Both the position numbers and the translations under genes were made by a program. Positions 7,915 through 17,740 of a DNA stretch of 58,164 bases are shown here, one piece after another. The notes below the pieces were generated by a model. The model was given only the letters and a program-made list of their open reading frames with translations, was not told the DNA's origin and did no database searches. Position 1 is the first letter of the stretch, and every line of letters starts with the position of its first letter. The DNA is from Myxococcota bacterium (lineage in GTDB: Bacteria > Myxococcota_C > UBA6777): contig JAKLKB010000028.1 in the NCBI GenBank assembly GCA_023150835.1, positions 1-58,164 on the forward strand. The letters are read 5' to 3'.

Positions 7915-8853
7915 TTGACGAGAAAAGAAAAGAAAGAGGCGATAGCATTTGCGCCTGCGACGGTGGCGAATTTGAGCGTAGGTTTCGATGTTTTGGGCTT
8001 GGCGTTGGATGGTGTGGGCGACACGGTCCGAGCGCGTCGTCGTGAGGCAGCAGGCGTTGCGATCGTGGATATCCTTGGGGATGAAGGGAAGCTGTCGCGC
8101 AAGGCCGAAGAGAATACGGCGGGTGTTGCGGCATTATCGACGTTGGCCTTGGCGGGTGTATCGTGGGGGGTGGAGTTGATCGTCGAGAAGGGTCTTCCGA
8201 TCGGCTCAGGGATGGGAAGCTCCGCAGCGAGCGCAGCAGCGGGGGCTTTGGCGGTCAACGGGTTGTTGGAAAAGCCGTTGTCCTTGGAGGCATTGATCGG
8301 GCCTTGTTTGGATGCCGAAGCAGCAGTAGCGGGACGCCATGCCGACAATGTGGCGCCTGCGCTGTTTGGTGGGCTGTGTTTGGTGCAGCAGATCGATCCG
8401 CTGCGGCTGTTGCATCTGCCCGTTCCCAAGGAGCTTTGGATGGTGGTTGTCACACCACAGATGGAGCTGTCCTCGCGCAAAGCGCGAAGCGTCTTGCCCA
8501 GCCAGATCCCGATGCGTGAATTTGTCCACACCAACGGACGGATGGGTGCTTTTGTGTATGCGATGTTGACGGGGGATCTGAGCGCGCTGGCTTCGGCCCA
8601 TGCGATCGATCCCGTCACCGCAGCAAGAGCGCCGCTGATCCCGGGATCGTTGCAGGTGATCGAAACAGCCCTCGCCGAAGGAGCGCTGTTTTCGTCGATC
8701 AGCGGAGCGGGTCCATCGGTGTTTTCGATGGTCGCAGGCCAAAACAAAGGCGAGCAGGTCGCAAAAGCGATGGCAAGGGCGTTTGAGCAAGTTGGACTGC
8801 CCTCAAAGGTCTTGATTTCGCCTGCGAACAACCCGGGCGCACGCTTGTTATAG
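7915..8853 (+). CDS. thrB: Homoserine kinase (GHMP kinase family)
   Basis: Phosphorylates L-homoserine with ATP in threonine biosynthesis. The start is probably the TTG at 7915 (GGAGAAGAGGG upstream), giving (M)TRKEKKEAIAFAPATVAN; an ATG at 7852 would add 21 atypical residues. Family signatures: FAPATVANLSVGFDVLG at the N-terminus, the GHMP phosphate-binding loop LPIGSGMGSSAASAAAG, AGRHADNVAPALFGG, and ISGAGPSVF near the C-terminus. 312 residues, normal length. The preceding pathway enzymes are encoded about 39 kb away as a fused aspartokinase/homoserine dehydrogenase (47162-49702); no threonine synthase is seen in the window. Confidence 0.93.
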   Translation: MTRKEKKEAIAFAPATVANLSVGFDVLGLALDGVGDTVRARRREAAGVAIVDILGDEGKLSRKAEENTAGVAALSTLALAGVSWGVELIVEKGLPIGSGMGSSAASAAAGALAVNGLLEKPLSLEALIGPCLDAEAAVAGRHADNVAPALFGGLCLVQQIDPLRLLHLPVPKELWMVVVTPQMELSSRKARSVLPSQIPMREFVHTNGRMGAFVYAMLTGDLSALASAHAIDPVTAARAPLIPGSLQVIETALAEGALFSSISGAGPSVFSMVAGQNKGEQVAKAMARAFEQVGLPSKVLISPANNPGARLL

Positions 8854-8865
8854 AGCGGTGCGACA

Positions 8866-8915
8866 CAACAAAAGTCCGTGTTCATGGGTTTCAAGCGGCG
8901 GAGTCGTTTGTGATC
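8866..8915 (-). repeat. Interspersed repeat family A, partial copy
   Basis: Only one arm is recognisable: AAAAGTCCGTGTTCATGGG then TTTCAAGCGGCGGAGTCG, matching the GCCGTGTTC...TTTCAAGCGACAGAGTCG arm of the copy at 32231. The hairpin half is missing or diverged. Confidence 0.5.
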
Positions 8916-8985
8916 TTTCGGATATCGAGATGCTCCCGAAATAGAAGACAGAACGGTTGGATTTCTTGATGAGGCGAGGTGTTGG

Positions 8986-11900
8986 ATGAAGAGAAAGTAT
9001 CGATGGGGCCGAGTTGGTTTGGGGCTGTTGGGCGTTTGGGCGTTGGGGCTGTTGTTGACAGCAGCGGATTGGCCAAATGGCCCCGATGAAGATCCGACGT
9101 TGGCGATCCCCAACGATCCCGATTATGCGCGGCGTTGTCGTTGTAAAGCAGGCGCAACCTGCCCAGACGAAGATCCCGACACCAAAGAAAACAAAGACAA
9201 ACCTTGTTTTCATGATCGCCAATGCGGGGGCAAAAGCTTTGTCTGCCAAGGCCGGGGATATTGGAATTATTGGAGCTTTGTTCCTGAGGAGTGGACAAAA
9301 ACCCCGGGGTTTCGAGAAGAAGAAAAACAGCTTGGGACAGGGATACACGCCGATCGCGCATGGCAACTGACCACAGGTGATGCGCGTGTGCTGATCGCCG
9401 TCACCGATTCGGGCGTGTATTGGGACAACAAAGACCTCGTGAACAAATACTACCTCAACACAGGCGAACTGCCCAAACCCCAAGACAAAGACGGAAAAGA
9501 ATATCCCACCCACGACGCCAACGGAGACGGCGTGGTGAATATGTTGGATTACGCCGACGATCCCCGAGTGACCGACAAAAACGGCAACGGGATCAAAGAC
9601 CCGGGCGATCTGATCAAGACCTTCTCGAACGGAAAAGATGACGATAACAACGGATACATCGACGACATCAGCGGTTGGGACTTTATGCAAGACGACAACG
9701 ATCCCAACGACGACACCCGCTTTGGACACGGCAACGGAGAAGCCAGCGACTCCGCAGCCGAAGGGAACAACGGGATCAGTGGCGTGGGAGTCTGCCCAAA
9801 GTGCATGGTGATGATGTTGCGGGTCTCGGACAGCTTTGTGGGTGATACCAACCACTTTGCGGCAGCGTCGATTTATGCGGCAGATATGGGGGCGCAGGTG
9901 ATCCAAGATGCCCTTGGCGTGATGAACAACACGCCTTATTCGCGAGAAGCGGTGGCGTATGCTTGGCGCAAAGGCACGCTGGTGATCGGAAGTTCGGCAG
10001 ATGAGACGAGCTATCACCACAATTATCCCGGGATCTACTTGCATACGTTGTACGTGAGCGCGATCCGCTATGATGCAGAAAAAGTCGAACAATCCAAGAC
10101 CTTTTTGAATTTTACGAACTGCTCGAACTTTGGCGGGAAGTTGGTGATCTCGACCCCGGGAGTAAGCTGTTCCTCCGAAGCGACGGGGATTAGCAGCGGC
10201 CATGCAGGATTGTTGTACGCGGCAGGACTCAAGTTCAAGGTGACACCGCCCTTGAATGCGGCAGAAACCTATCAGCTTTTCATTATGAGCGCGGATGATA
10301 TCAACGTCGCGGAGTCCAAGACAGACAAGACCAAGTATCCATCAGGTCCGGGATGGGATCATTACTTTGGTTATGGTCGCAACAATGCGCGACGCTCGGT
10401 AGAATGGGTGCGCGATGGCGCGATCCCACCAACGGCCCTGATCACAAGCCCACGTTGGTTTCAACCGATCTATCCAGCCAAAACACCCAGTATAGCGATC
10501 GAAGCCGAGATCGAAGCCCGCCGCCACGAGCGATTTGACTACATCTTGGAGGTCGCAAAAGGCGTCCAGCCCGAAGAAGGCGCGTATCGCAAGCTCAAAG
10601 AAGAAAAAAGTGTCACGCAAGCGATCAAAGGCAAAGTCGCAGACTGGTCTGTCAAAGACGAAGACTACGAAAAGACGGGAGCCACCACACGCGACGCCCA
10701 CAAACACAGCTACACGATCCGCATCCGTGTGACGGCATACCGCAAAGACGGAAAGACGGACAAAGGAGAGTTTCGCAAGACCGTTCATCTGCTCGATGAT
10801 CCCGATCTTGTGGCGGCATTTCCGATGTATCTCGACGCTGGAGGCGCCCCCTCGCTCAAGATGGCGGACCTGAACAACGACGGAAAACAAGAACTGATCG
10901 TCGCAAGTGAAAGCGGAACCATCCACGCCTTTGATATCAACGGAAAAGATATCGAAGGCTGGCCCGTCCAAACCAAGCTGTTGGCCTTTTTTGATCCAAA
11001 CAACCCCAACAACCACCTCAAAGCCCCTGCCTACGACAAAGAAGGGTTCCGCAAAGACTACCGCCAATCGATCATCGCCACCCCCGCGATCGGCGATCTC
11101 GATGGCGACGGAAAGCTCGAAGTGGTCGTCGCAAGTTACGACGGCGAAGTCTATGTTTTCGGGCATGACGGAAAGCCCAAAGCAGGGTTTCCCGTCAAAC
11201 TCGATGCTGAAAAGTCGAAGAAGACGGACAAAAACAACCGACTGGAGTACGGGATCTTTGCTTCGCCTGTGTTGTTTGATCTGGATGGAGACGGAAAGCT
11301 GGAGATCATCGTGGGGGCGATGGATGGACATATTTATGTGTGGCGGCACGATGGCTCGATGCAACCGGGCTTTCCAGTCGAGCTAAGCGACAAAAGCGAA
11401 GCGACTCCTCAGCGCGGGCGGATCATGTCGACGCCCGCAGTCGGAGATGTCGATGGGGACGGGAAACCCGAGATATTTGTCGGAACCAACGAGGTCTACA
11501 AAGATGAAAAAGAAGCCCGATTGTACGGCATCCACCATGACGGCAACAACCACGCAGGTGGCCCCTACCTTGCGGGATGGCCTGTCAAGATCTTTACCTT
11601 GGCAGGTGATGTGTTGCCGTATGTGGGGCGTGGAAACCCCAACTCACCGATGCTTGCGGACTTTGATGGAGACGGAAAGCTAGAGATCGTCAACGGCACG
11701 ATGTTCTTTTCTCCAACGATCTACAAGGCGGATGGAACGCAGTTTCGACAGATGCTTCCTGCGCCTTTTGGTGCGGGGACGGATTCAACGGACACACAGA
11801 TGATCTTTGGTCTCAACAACCCATCCCTCGGGGATCTCGACGGCGACGGTATCCCCGATCTGATCGGCGGTGGTGTGGGCGGAAACGCCTTGAAGGCGAT

Positions 11901-12519
11901 CGCAGGGCCGGGAGGAGTGCGCGCAGACGCCGAGCATCTGTTGGGAGCGTGGAGTGGGAAAACAGGTCGGATGTTGGCGGGTTTTCCGCGTGTGGTCGAA
12001 GACTTTCAATTTTTTATGAACCCCGTGGTTGCAGAGATATCAGGGGACGACAAATACGACGTGATCTCGGGGACGGGAGGCTATCTCTTGCACGCGGTGG
12101 GATCGGATGGAAAGCCCGTTGCAGGCTATCCCAAACAAACAGGCGGCTGGCTGGCGGCTTCACCGACAAGCGGCGATATGGACGGAGACGGAAAGCGCGA
12201 GCTTGCGGCGCTCACACGCAACGGCTGGTTGTTTGTGTGGCGCACCAAAGGCGATGCAGGGATCAAAGCGCAATGGGAATCCTTTCACCACGATCTCGCC
12301 AACACAGGCAACTTTAGCGTGCCCTTGCCGGGTCGTCGCATTGGAGATGCCCCCGAAAAAGTAGACGAACCCAACCCTTCAGATGGCGGAAACACCGACA
12401 AGACCGGTCCCGCCACAGGATGCGGATGTCAAAGCAGCGGTGAAAGCGGATTCTCGGTCGGTTTGCTGTTGATCTTGTTGTGCTGGTTGGCACGCCGCCG
12501 AGTTGTGGGGGTTGGATGA
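8986..12519 (+). CDS. Secreted subtilase-like protein with FG-GAP repeats and MYXO-CTERM-like tail
   Basis: 1177 residues. Signal peptide (MKRKYRWGRVGLGLLGVWAL). An S8 peptidase-like domain spans about residues 110-440. The Asp motif (VLIAVTDSGV, about residue 140) and His motif (FGHGNGE, about 246) are present. The oxyanion Asn region reads GSSADE instead of AAGNE, and the Ser motif reads SCSSEATGISSGHAG instead of GTSMAxPHVAG, so activity is doubtful. The Asp-rich inserts DANGDGVVNMLD and DKNGNGIKDPGD resemble EF-hand calcium loops. From about residue 600 at least seven FG-GAP/VCBS modules follow (DLDGDGKLEVVVAS, DLDGDGKLEIIVGA, DMDGDGKRELAAL), likely a beta-propeller. The end, GCGCQSS then a hydrophobic stretch then RRR, resembles the MYXO-CTERM surface-sorting signal. 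Its stop overlaps the next start (ATGA). Confidence 0.88.
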   Translation: MKRKYRWGRVGLGLLGVWALGLLLTAADWPNGPDEDPTLAIPNDPDYARRCRCKAGATCPDEDPDTKENKDKPCFHDRQCGGKSFVCQGRGYWNYWSFVPEEWTKTPGFREEEKQLGTGIHADRAWQLTTGDARVLIAVTDSGVYWDNKDLVNKYYLNTGELPKPQDKDGKEYPTHDANGDGVVNMLDYADDPRVTDKNGNGIKDPGDLIKTFSNGKDDDNNGYIDDISGWDFMQDDNDPNDDTRFGHGNGEASDSAAEGNNGISGVGVCPKCMVMMLRVSDSFVGDTNHFAAASIYAADMGAQVIQDALGVMNNTPYSREAVAYAWRKGTLVIGSSADETSYHHNYPGIYLHTLYVSAIRYDAEKVEQSKTFLNFTNCSNFGGKLVISTPGVSCSSEATGISSGHAGLLYAAGLKFKVTPPLNAAETYQLFIMSADDINVAESKTDKTKYPSGPGWDHYFGYGRNNARRSVEWVRDGAIPPTALITSPRWFQPIYPAKTPSIAIEAEIEARRHERFDYILEVAKGVQPEEGAYRKLKEEKSVTQAIKGKVADWSVKDEDYEKTGATTRDAHKHSYTIRIRVTAYRKDGKTDKGEFRKTVHLLDDPDLVAAFPMYLDAGGAPSLKMADLNNDGKQELIVASESGTIHAFDINGKDIEGWPVQTKLLAFFDPNNPNNHLKAPAYDKEGFRKDYRQSIIATPAIGDLDGDGKLEVVVASYDGEVYVFGHDGKPKAGFPVKLDAEKSKKTDKNNRLEYGIFASPVLFDLDGDGKLEIIVGAMDGHIYVWRHDGSMQPGFPVELSDKSEATPQRGRIMSTPAVGDVDGDGKPEIFVGTNEVYKDEKEARLYGIHHDGNNHAGGPYLAGWPVKIFTLAGDVLPYVGRGNPNSPMLADFDGDGKLEIVNGTMFFSPTIYKADGTQFRQMLPAPFGAGTDSTDTQMIFGLNNPSLGDLDGDGIPDLIGGGVGGNALKAIAGPGGVRADAEHLLGAWSGKTGRMLAGFPRVVEDFQFFMNPVVAEISGDDKYDVISGTGGYLLHAVGSDGKPVAGYPKQTGGWLAASPTSGDMDGDGKRELAALTRNGWLFVWRTKGDAGIKAQWESFHHDLANTGNFSVPLPGRRIGDAPEKVDEPNPSDGGNTDKTGPATGCGCQSSGESGFSVGLLLILLCWLARRRVVGVG

Positions 12520-15380
12520 TCGAACAACTGTCGGCTCCTTTTGTGGTGTTTGCGCTAGAGGAACGAGCGTTGGTGGCGCATCAGGCGATCCAAACCTTCT
12601 CGGCTTACGGTCGTGCGCGAGCGGTAGGAGAAGCCTTTTCTTTGCGTGCCTACTGGTGCGAACAAAAGCGATGGCTATCGCCTTCGTTGTACGATGCTTT
12701 GTGGGAGCGCTTCTCAACGGAAACCTCGGCAGAACAGCAGGAAGAAGTCTTGGACGCGGAGACCCAACGCAGCCGCGATCTCGACTGCTTGGCGACCGTA
12801 CAGCTTTACATACTCCAACACCCGACAGACTCACAAGAAACACCACAACGCATCCAAATCGAGCGCGGAAAAAAGCAAGAAAAGCAACAGAAAGCGATGC
12901 TTCAGATCGCAAAAGAAGCCGACCACCGCGCAAAGGAGAGCGACAGCAGCGCAAAGGAGGAAGTCCCCAAAACACAGGTGCTTTCGGTGTCCGTCACCGA
13001 AGCAAGCGAGGATATCCCCGCCCAAGCGCATCTTGTCGAAGCGCCGCAAGTGCTTTGGCAACCCGCCCGCGTCTACGCCGAACGCTACAAAGAAGAAGAA
13101 GAGTTGGGACGCGGTGGTCTTGGGCGGGTGGTGGCGCTGTACGACCGCAATGTCGGTCGAAAAGTAGCAAGCAAGATGCTGTTGAAAGGCACAGGCGCAT
13201 CGTTTCGAGAGCATCAGCGCTTTTTTGAAGAGGCCCGACTGACGGGGCAATTAGAACATCCCAACATTATCCCGATCTACGATATCGGCGTGTTGGAAGA
13301 TGGGCAGCCCTATTACACCATGCGCCTGAGTTCATCGCGAAATCTTGCGCAAGTGTTAGAGGAACGCAGCGCCTCGATCTTGCAACTGCTCAAGATCCTT
13401 CAACAGATGTGCATGGGCCTTGAGTACGCGCACAGTCGAAATGTGATCCACCGCGATATCAAGCCCGCCAATATCTTGCTTGGTGAGTTTGGCGAGGTCT
13501 TGATCTTGGATTGGGGGATCGCGGAACGCACAGCCCCCGAAGACCAAGCCGACGGATTCAGCACACAAACCCCCAAAGACAAGATCCCTCGCGGAACTCC
13601 CGCTTACATCGCCCCCGAAGTCCTCACCAAGGGCATCATCTCACCTGCTTTGGACCAATACGCCTTGGGGGTGATCTTGTACGAGATATTGACGGGGAAA
13701 CGGCCTTTTGAAGAAGTCAACCTGTTTACGTTGATCTTCAAAGTCAGCTTTGAAGAACCCTATCCACCGAGCCATTGCGATGTGTCTTGGGAAGTCCCCG
13801 AAGAGCTAGAACAGATCTGCTTGCGGATGTTGGCCAAAGATCCCCAAGCGCGTTTCCCGTCTTGCCGCGCTGTCTATGATCAGTTGGAAGAATATCTGGA
13901 AGGCACAAAAGAAAAACAACGGCGAAAAGAAGCCGCCCTTTCTCGGATCGCAGAAGCCGACGCGATCAAAGTAGAGTTCTACGAAAAACGCGCACAGTTG
14001 GGCGCATTGCGAAAAGAATGGGAAGATGCCCAAAAGACCGTCGAACCGTGGGACAGCCCCGAAGCCAAGCGCGAAGCATGGGCCAAAGAAGACAAGTTCC
14101 TCGAATTCGAGCAAGAAGTGGTGCGGCTTTTTGGGGCAGCGGTCCAAAAGTACATCCGCGCACTAGAACACGAACCCGGGAACGCAGACGCCAAAAACGG
14201 CCTTGTCGAGTTGTATTGGGAGCGCTTCTTGGAGGCCGAACGCGAAGGCGACACCTTGCAACAGATCTATTACCGCGATCTGGTGGAGTTTTATGACGAC
14301 GGAACCTACGCAAGATTGCTGCACGGCCAAGGCATCGTTGAGATCGCCACAGACCCCAAAGACGCCACCCTACAGGTCTTTCGCTTTGTGGAGCAAGAGC
14401 GCAGACTCCGACCGCTTTTAGAGATCGAAGAAAAAAAAACACCCAGCACACTCGAACTTTCGCAAGGCTCGTACCTCTTGCGCTTCCATAAGCAGGGGCG
14501 GCGAGACACGCTTTACCCGCTACAGATCCAACGAACCACCCGCGATGCTGTGCATATCCGCTTGTACCGCGAAGAAGAGATCGGTGGGGCATACATACAC
14601 GTCCCTGCGGGGCCATTTCCGTTTGGTGGCGATCCAGAAGCCTTGATGGGGCTGCCTTTTTCGCACCACACACTCGATGACTTTTTTATCTCGCGCTATC
14701 CTGTCACGTTGGGGGAATACCTGATCTATGTAAACACCATCCATGCCGAAGATCCCGCCCGTGCAGCAGATCTGGTTCCGCGATCTGGACAAGAAAACTA
14801 CGCGATATTGGAGGGGGATCACTACATCCCCCATCGTGCGGCCCTATTAGAAGGTGAGATCGCCCAACGCTATCCCGTAGGCGAAGGGCATGAAGAGCGT
14901 CTACCTGTGTTTGGAGTGAGTTGGTTTGAAGCGGTCTTGTACTGTCGCTGGCGCACCCAACGCGAAGGGCGCTTGGTGTCCTTGCCCTCCGAAGAACAAT
15001 GGGAAAAAGCCGCAGGGTGCTTTGATCAGCGGATCTATCCTTGGGGCAATCGTTTTGATGCAACCTTTTGTAAGATGGGGCGCTCTCGCCCTGCCAACCA
15101 GCTACAGCCCGAGCCGATCGGCGTCTTTACGGCGGATCAGTCCGTGTATGGGATGTGTGATGTGGTGGGATGTGTTAGCGAATGGACGCTCTCGATGACG
15201 CCCGAAGAAGTGGCGTTGTTCACCGAAGATCCAAAGATCACCCCCGTTCAACGAGGCGGTGGATGGGTCGCTTCTAACGAGCGAAGTTTGCGCCTTCGCA
15301 CACGACTGCCCCGCGCCGAAGGCACACGGACGTACAATTGCGGCTTTCGCGTTGTTGCTTATCCCAAACAGCCAAGCTAG
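12516..15380 (+). CDS. Ser/Thr protein kinase fused to formylglycine-generating-enzyme-like domain
   Basis: 954 residues. The start ATG overlaps the TGA of the upstream secreted protein by 4 bp, implying translational coupling. A helical N-terminal region of about 180 residues comes first. The kinase domain (about 190-460) has ELGRGGLGRVV as glycine loop, VASKML (ATP Lys), HRDIKPANILL (catalytic loop), LDWGIAE (DWG in place of DFG) and GTPAYIAPE (activation segment end). A charged coiled-coil-like region (about 470-640) follows. The C-terminal FGE-sulfatase/SUMF1-like domain (about 692-954) shows FGVSWFEAVLYCRW, LPSEEQWEKAA and RGGGWVASNERSLRLRTR. Such fusions are known in Myxococcota and Planctomycetota. 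The FGE fold there often has no proven oxidase activity. No transmembrane segment is evident. Confidence 0.9.
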   Translation: MIEQLSAPFVVFALEERALVAHQAIQTFSAYGRARAVGEAFSLRAYWCEQKRWLSPSLYDALWERFSTETSAEQQEEVLDAETQRSRDLDCLATVQLYILQHPTDSQETPQRIQIERGKKQEKQQKAMLQIAKEADHRAKESDSSAKEEVPKTQVLSVSVTEASEDIPAQAHLVEAPQVLWQPARVYAERYKEEEELGRGGLGRVVALYDRNVGRKVASKMLLKGTGASFREHQRFFEEARLTGQLEHPNIIPIYDIGVLEDGQPYYTMRLSSSRNLAQVLEERSASILQLLKILQQMCMGLEYAHSRNVIHRDIKPANILLGEFGEVLILDWGIAERTAPEDQADGFSTQTPKDKIPRGTPAYIAPEVLTKGIISPALDQYALGVILYEILTGKRPFEEVNLFTLIFKVSFEEPYPPSHCDVSWEVPEELEQICLRMLAKDPQARFPSCRAVYDQLEEYLEGTKEKQRRKEAALSRIAEADAIKVEFYEKRAQLGALRKEWEDAQKTVEPWDSPEAKREAWAKEDKFLEFEQEVVRLFGAAVQKYIRALEHEPGNADAKNGLVELYWERFLEAEREGDTLQQIYYRDLVEFYDDGTYARLLHGQGIVEIATDPKDATLQVFRFVEQERRLRPLLEIEEKKTPSTLELSQGSYLLRFHKQGRRDTLYPLQIQRTTRDAVHIRLYREEEIGGAYIHVPAGPFPFGGDPEALMGLPFSHHTLDDFFISRYPVTLGEYLIYVNTIHAEDPARAADLVPRSGQENYAILEGDHYIPHRAALLEGEIAQRYPVGEGHEERLPVFGVSWFEAVLYCRWRTQREGRLVSLPSEEQWEKAAGCFDQRIYPWGNRFDATFCKMGRSRPANQLQPEPIGVFTADQSVYGMCDVVGCVSEWTLSMTPEEVALFTEDPKITPVQRGGGWVASNERSLRLRTRLPRAEGTRTYNCGFRVVAYPKQPS

Positions 15381-15606
15381 AGTGTATTCTTTACCATACA
15401 CTCAGACGATACCGAAGGAGAGAGCCGTGACACGCTTGGCAGAGTGGCGCGGTACAACAACGCAGCAATGACACATAGAAAAGTCATCGCCGAGGATCGA
15501 GCGTTGCGAGACCGCGAGAAAATAGTCTCGTTTGGCTTTTTGGCATAGATATTGTTTTCGGTCGAGATGAAGCATCATGTCTTTAGCAAAGAAAGCAGGT
15601 GATCAG
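15381..15606 (+). other. Intergenic region with hairpin after the kinase gene
   Basis: Immediately after the stop codon lies GAGTGTAT-TCTTTACC-ATACACTC (about 15381-15403), a perfect 8-bp stem without a U tract, so a weak terminator or processing hairpin. GAAGGAGAGAGCC followed by GTG at about 15428 opens a 14-codon ORF with no other support. The remainder up to the lipoprotein gene shows nothing recognisable. Confidence 0.4.
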
Positions 15607-17691
15607 ATGCCAAGGCAAGAACGGAAGATCGGTGTGTTGTTTGTGGGATGGGCGTTGGCTTGGCTCGGGCTGTGGGGCTGTAGTTCATCGCCCGGAAACA
15701 CAAAACCAGTGGGCCAATTGCCTCCTGATACGGTGGTGTTCAAGACCGAAACAGCACTGTGTCCCGATCGGTTGCTGTCGAGTTCGCCCGTCCAATTCGA
15801 CGGAGAGGCATGTGATATCAACAAAAGCGAGCCTTGCAACAGCGGCTGCCGTCCTGCGGTGACCTTGGCCTCAAGCAAGATCGAAGGGGACGTGGATGCG
15901 TTGTGTGGGCAATCGGGTGTGTTGTGCGTTGGAAAAGGCCGAGGTCTCGAAGAGATCAAAGAACTGCCCAAACGTTTGCAAGACGACGCAACGATCGTGC
16001 GGGTGATCTTGATGGGGGAGGTCTGGCAAGGGCCGATCGAGTTGGGCGGATTGACGCGCACGATCACGATCGAAGGAGTCTCGAACGAAGCCAACGCAGG
16101 TGCGCGCATCCAACTGCCCGAACAAGCCGATGCCCCCGAAGATTACGCAGCCCTCCAGATCGAAAGTAACGCAGATATCACCTTGAAGCGCCTGCATATC
16201 AGCGGAGGTGGGCATGGCGTGTTGATCCGCGCCGCCCGCATCGCCACGCTCGAAGAGGTGATCCTTAAGGGAAATCGGCTGTCTGGCTTGCACGTCGAAT
16301 CTGCCGAGGAAGTCAAGATCCTCCAAACACAAGCCACACAAAATGGCAAGCCGTTGTTGCGCGAGGGTTCGACAGAACCCGTCTCACGGCTGCGTTTTGG
16401 CGTGATGTTGGGCAAAGTCAAAGTCGTCTCGGTCGCCAACACGGAGATCGCCCACAACGGAGCAGGGGGACTGGCGCGGGCGTGGGAAACCAAAGCGGTG
16501 GGGATCACGCATGATCACCGTGTGACGGGGCGTTATGAAAAATATGGTGTCGGCATCACCCACGATCACAAGGTCGCCATGCGCTCGACCTACGTCCACC
16601 ACAATGGCCCGATCGCAGCCGATACACGGCGCAGTCAAGAAGATTGCTCCACGCGTTGTCCAAGAGGTACCTTTTGCGAGGCTGGGATCTGCCGTCCTTC
16701 CTTGGTGGAAGATGGGCAAGAACCCACCCAAGGACAGCGTTTGTTGGGGGTCGGCGTCCATATCGCAGGCGCAGGCATCGTGGAGATCGAAGGCAACAGC
16801 TTTTTTGGCAACGATACCGCTGGTGTGATCGTGCATTCAAGCGCAACGGTCAGCTTGTCGCGAAACGCATTCGAGCGAAACGGCGTTCGTTCGGCCCAAA
16901 TCAACGCTGAGATCGCGGAGCGGTTTGCTTATCCAGCCGCGCACCTCTGGCACGTCCAAAAAGATATCCGCGCAGAAAGCAACGTATTTACCGACAACTA
17001 CGGCGACGGCTTGCGTGTCGGCCATGAGCGCGTCGAAGGCCAAAACGTGGGCAACCTCAAGACCAACCTGTTCTCGAACGCCTTTTGGGGCCAAGGCCGC
17101 AGCCGTCCCAAAGGCGAGTTTCCCGCAGGAACAGGACTCCGTATCGCCCATGCAACCGACGGGGTGGACGCCGAAGTTCGCGTAGAAAAGAACTACTTTC
17201 ATGGCAACGGAGCCGCAGGGCTGGGCGTTTCAGGCAAAGGCTCGTTCAACGTCGCAGAAAATAAGTTTGAAAAAGAGCGATTGCGCGCCATTGCTTTCCA
17301 CGATGTCAAGAGCGCCAACACCGCGATCACCCGCAACAACCTCTCGGATATCCGAGGCTTTGGGATCCAGCTCGTCGATATCTCAGGCGAGTTCAGGCTG
17401 TCCGAGCTGTGGATCAACAAGATCACCCGCATCAGCGAAGAAAGCGAAGGCGACGGCATCAACATCAGCCGCCTTTCGGAAGGCCGCGTCTCGATCCAAA
17501 CCACAAGCTTCCAAGAGGCCGGACGGGCAGGCATTTTCTTGGATGCTGCTCGTGCGGAGCTTTCTGGCAACAGCTTCACCGCGATTGAAAAGCCCATCCT
17601 CCTTCAAGGCGACGCTTCTGTCACAGGCGAAGCAACCAAAGGCGATCGAGTTCGTTCCCCCCTTCCCAACCGCAAGATCGCCCTCCCCTAA
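15607..17691 (+). CDS. Lipoprotein with right-handed beta-helix (parallel beta-helix repeats)
   Basis: 694 residues from the ATG at 15607 (AGGTGATC just upstream); the ATG at 15577 would lengthen the n-region. MPRQERKIGVLFVGWALAWL then LWGC is a lipoprotein signal with the acylated Cys near residue 24. The mature protein has a short Cys-containing head (EACDINKSEPCNSGC). Many 22-25-residue turns follow with the pattern V-x-I-x-x-N-x-F/I-x-G-N (IEGNSFFGNDTAGVIVHSS, VEKNYFHGNGAAGLGVSG), the signature of NosD/pectate-lyase-like beta-helices. A Cys pair insert, TRCPRGTFCEAGICRP, interrupts the helix. Family members bind or cleave polysaccharide, or serve as surface proteins; no catalytic residues were identified. 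Outer-membrane location inferred. Confidence 0.82.
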   Translation: MPRQERKIGVLFVGWALAWLGLWGCSSSPGNTKPVGQLPPDTVVFKTETALCPDRLLSSSPVQFDGEACDINKSEPCNSGCRPAVTLASSKIEGDVDALCGQSGVLCVGKGRGLEEIKELPKRLQDDATIVRVILMGEVWQGPIELGGLTRTITIEGVSNEANAGARIQLPEQADAPEDYAALQIESNADITLKRLHISGGGHGVLIRAARIATLEEVILKGNRLSGLHVESAEEVKILQTQATQNGKPLLREGSTEPVSRLRFGVMLGKVKVVSVANTEIAHNGAGGLARAWETKAVGITHDHRVTGRYEKYGVGITHDHKVAMRSTYVHHNGPIAADTRRSQEDCSTRCPRGTFCEAGICRPSLVEDGQEPTQGQRLLGVGVHIAGAGIVEIEGNSFFGNDTAGVIVHSSATVSLSRNAFERNGVRSAQINAEIAERFAYPAAHLWHVQKDIRAESNVFTDNYGDGLRVGHERVEGQNVGNLKTNLFSNAFWGQGRSRPKGEFPAGTGLRIAHATDGVDAEVRVEKNYFHGNGAAGLGVSGKGSFNVAENKFEKERLRAIAFHDVKSANTAITRNNLSDIRGFGIQLVDISGEFRLSELWINKITRISEESEGDGINISRLSEGRVSIQTTSFQEAGRAGIFLDAARAELSGNSFTAIEKPILLQGDASVTGEATKGDRVRSPLPNRKIALP

Positions 17692-17740
17692 ACGGCCTTC
17701 CCTACGCTACGCCTTCCCCCAAAGACGCAACTCTCCCAGA

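Noticed and set aside
7812-9113. 433-codon minus-strand ORF opposite homoserine kinase
   Set aside because: Composition is typical of an antisense frame, and the sense strand encodes a complete ThrB.
10342-11364. 340-codon minus-strand ORF inside the FG-GAP gene
   Set aside because: Antisense shadow of DGDG-rich coding sequence; no ribosome site and no recognisable family.
15422-15473. 14-codon ORF after GAAGGAG as a leader peptide
   Set aside because: No regulatory hairpin alternates with it and the downstream gene is unrelated to amino-acid synthesis.
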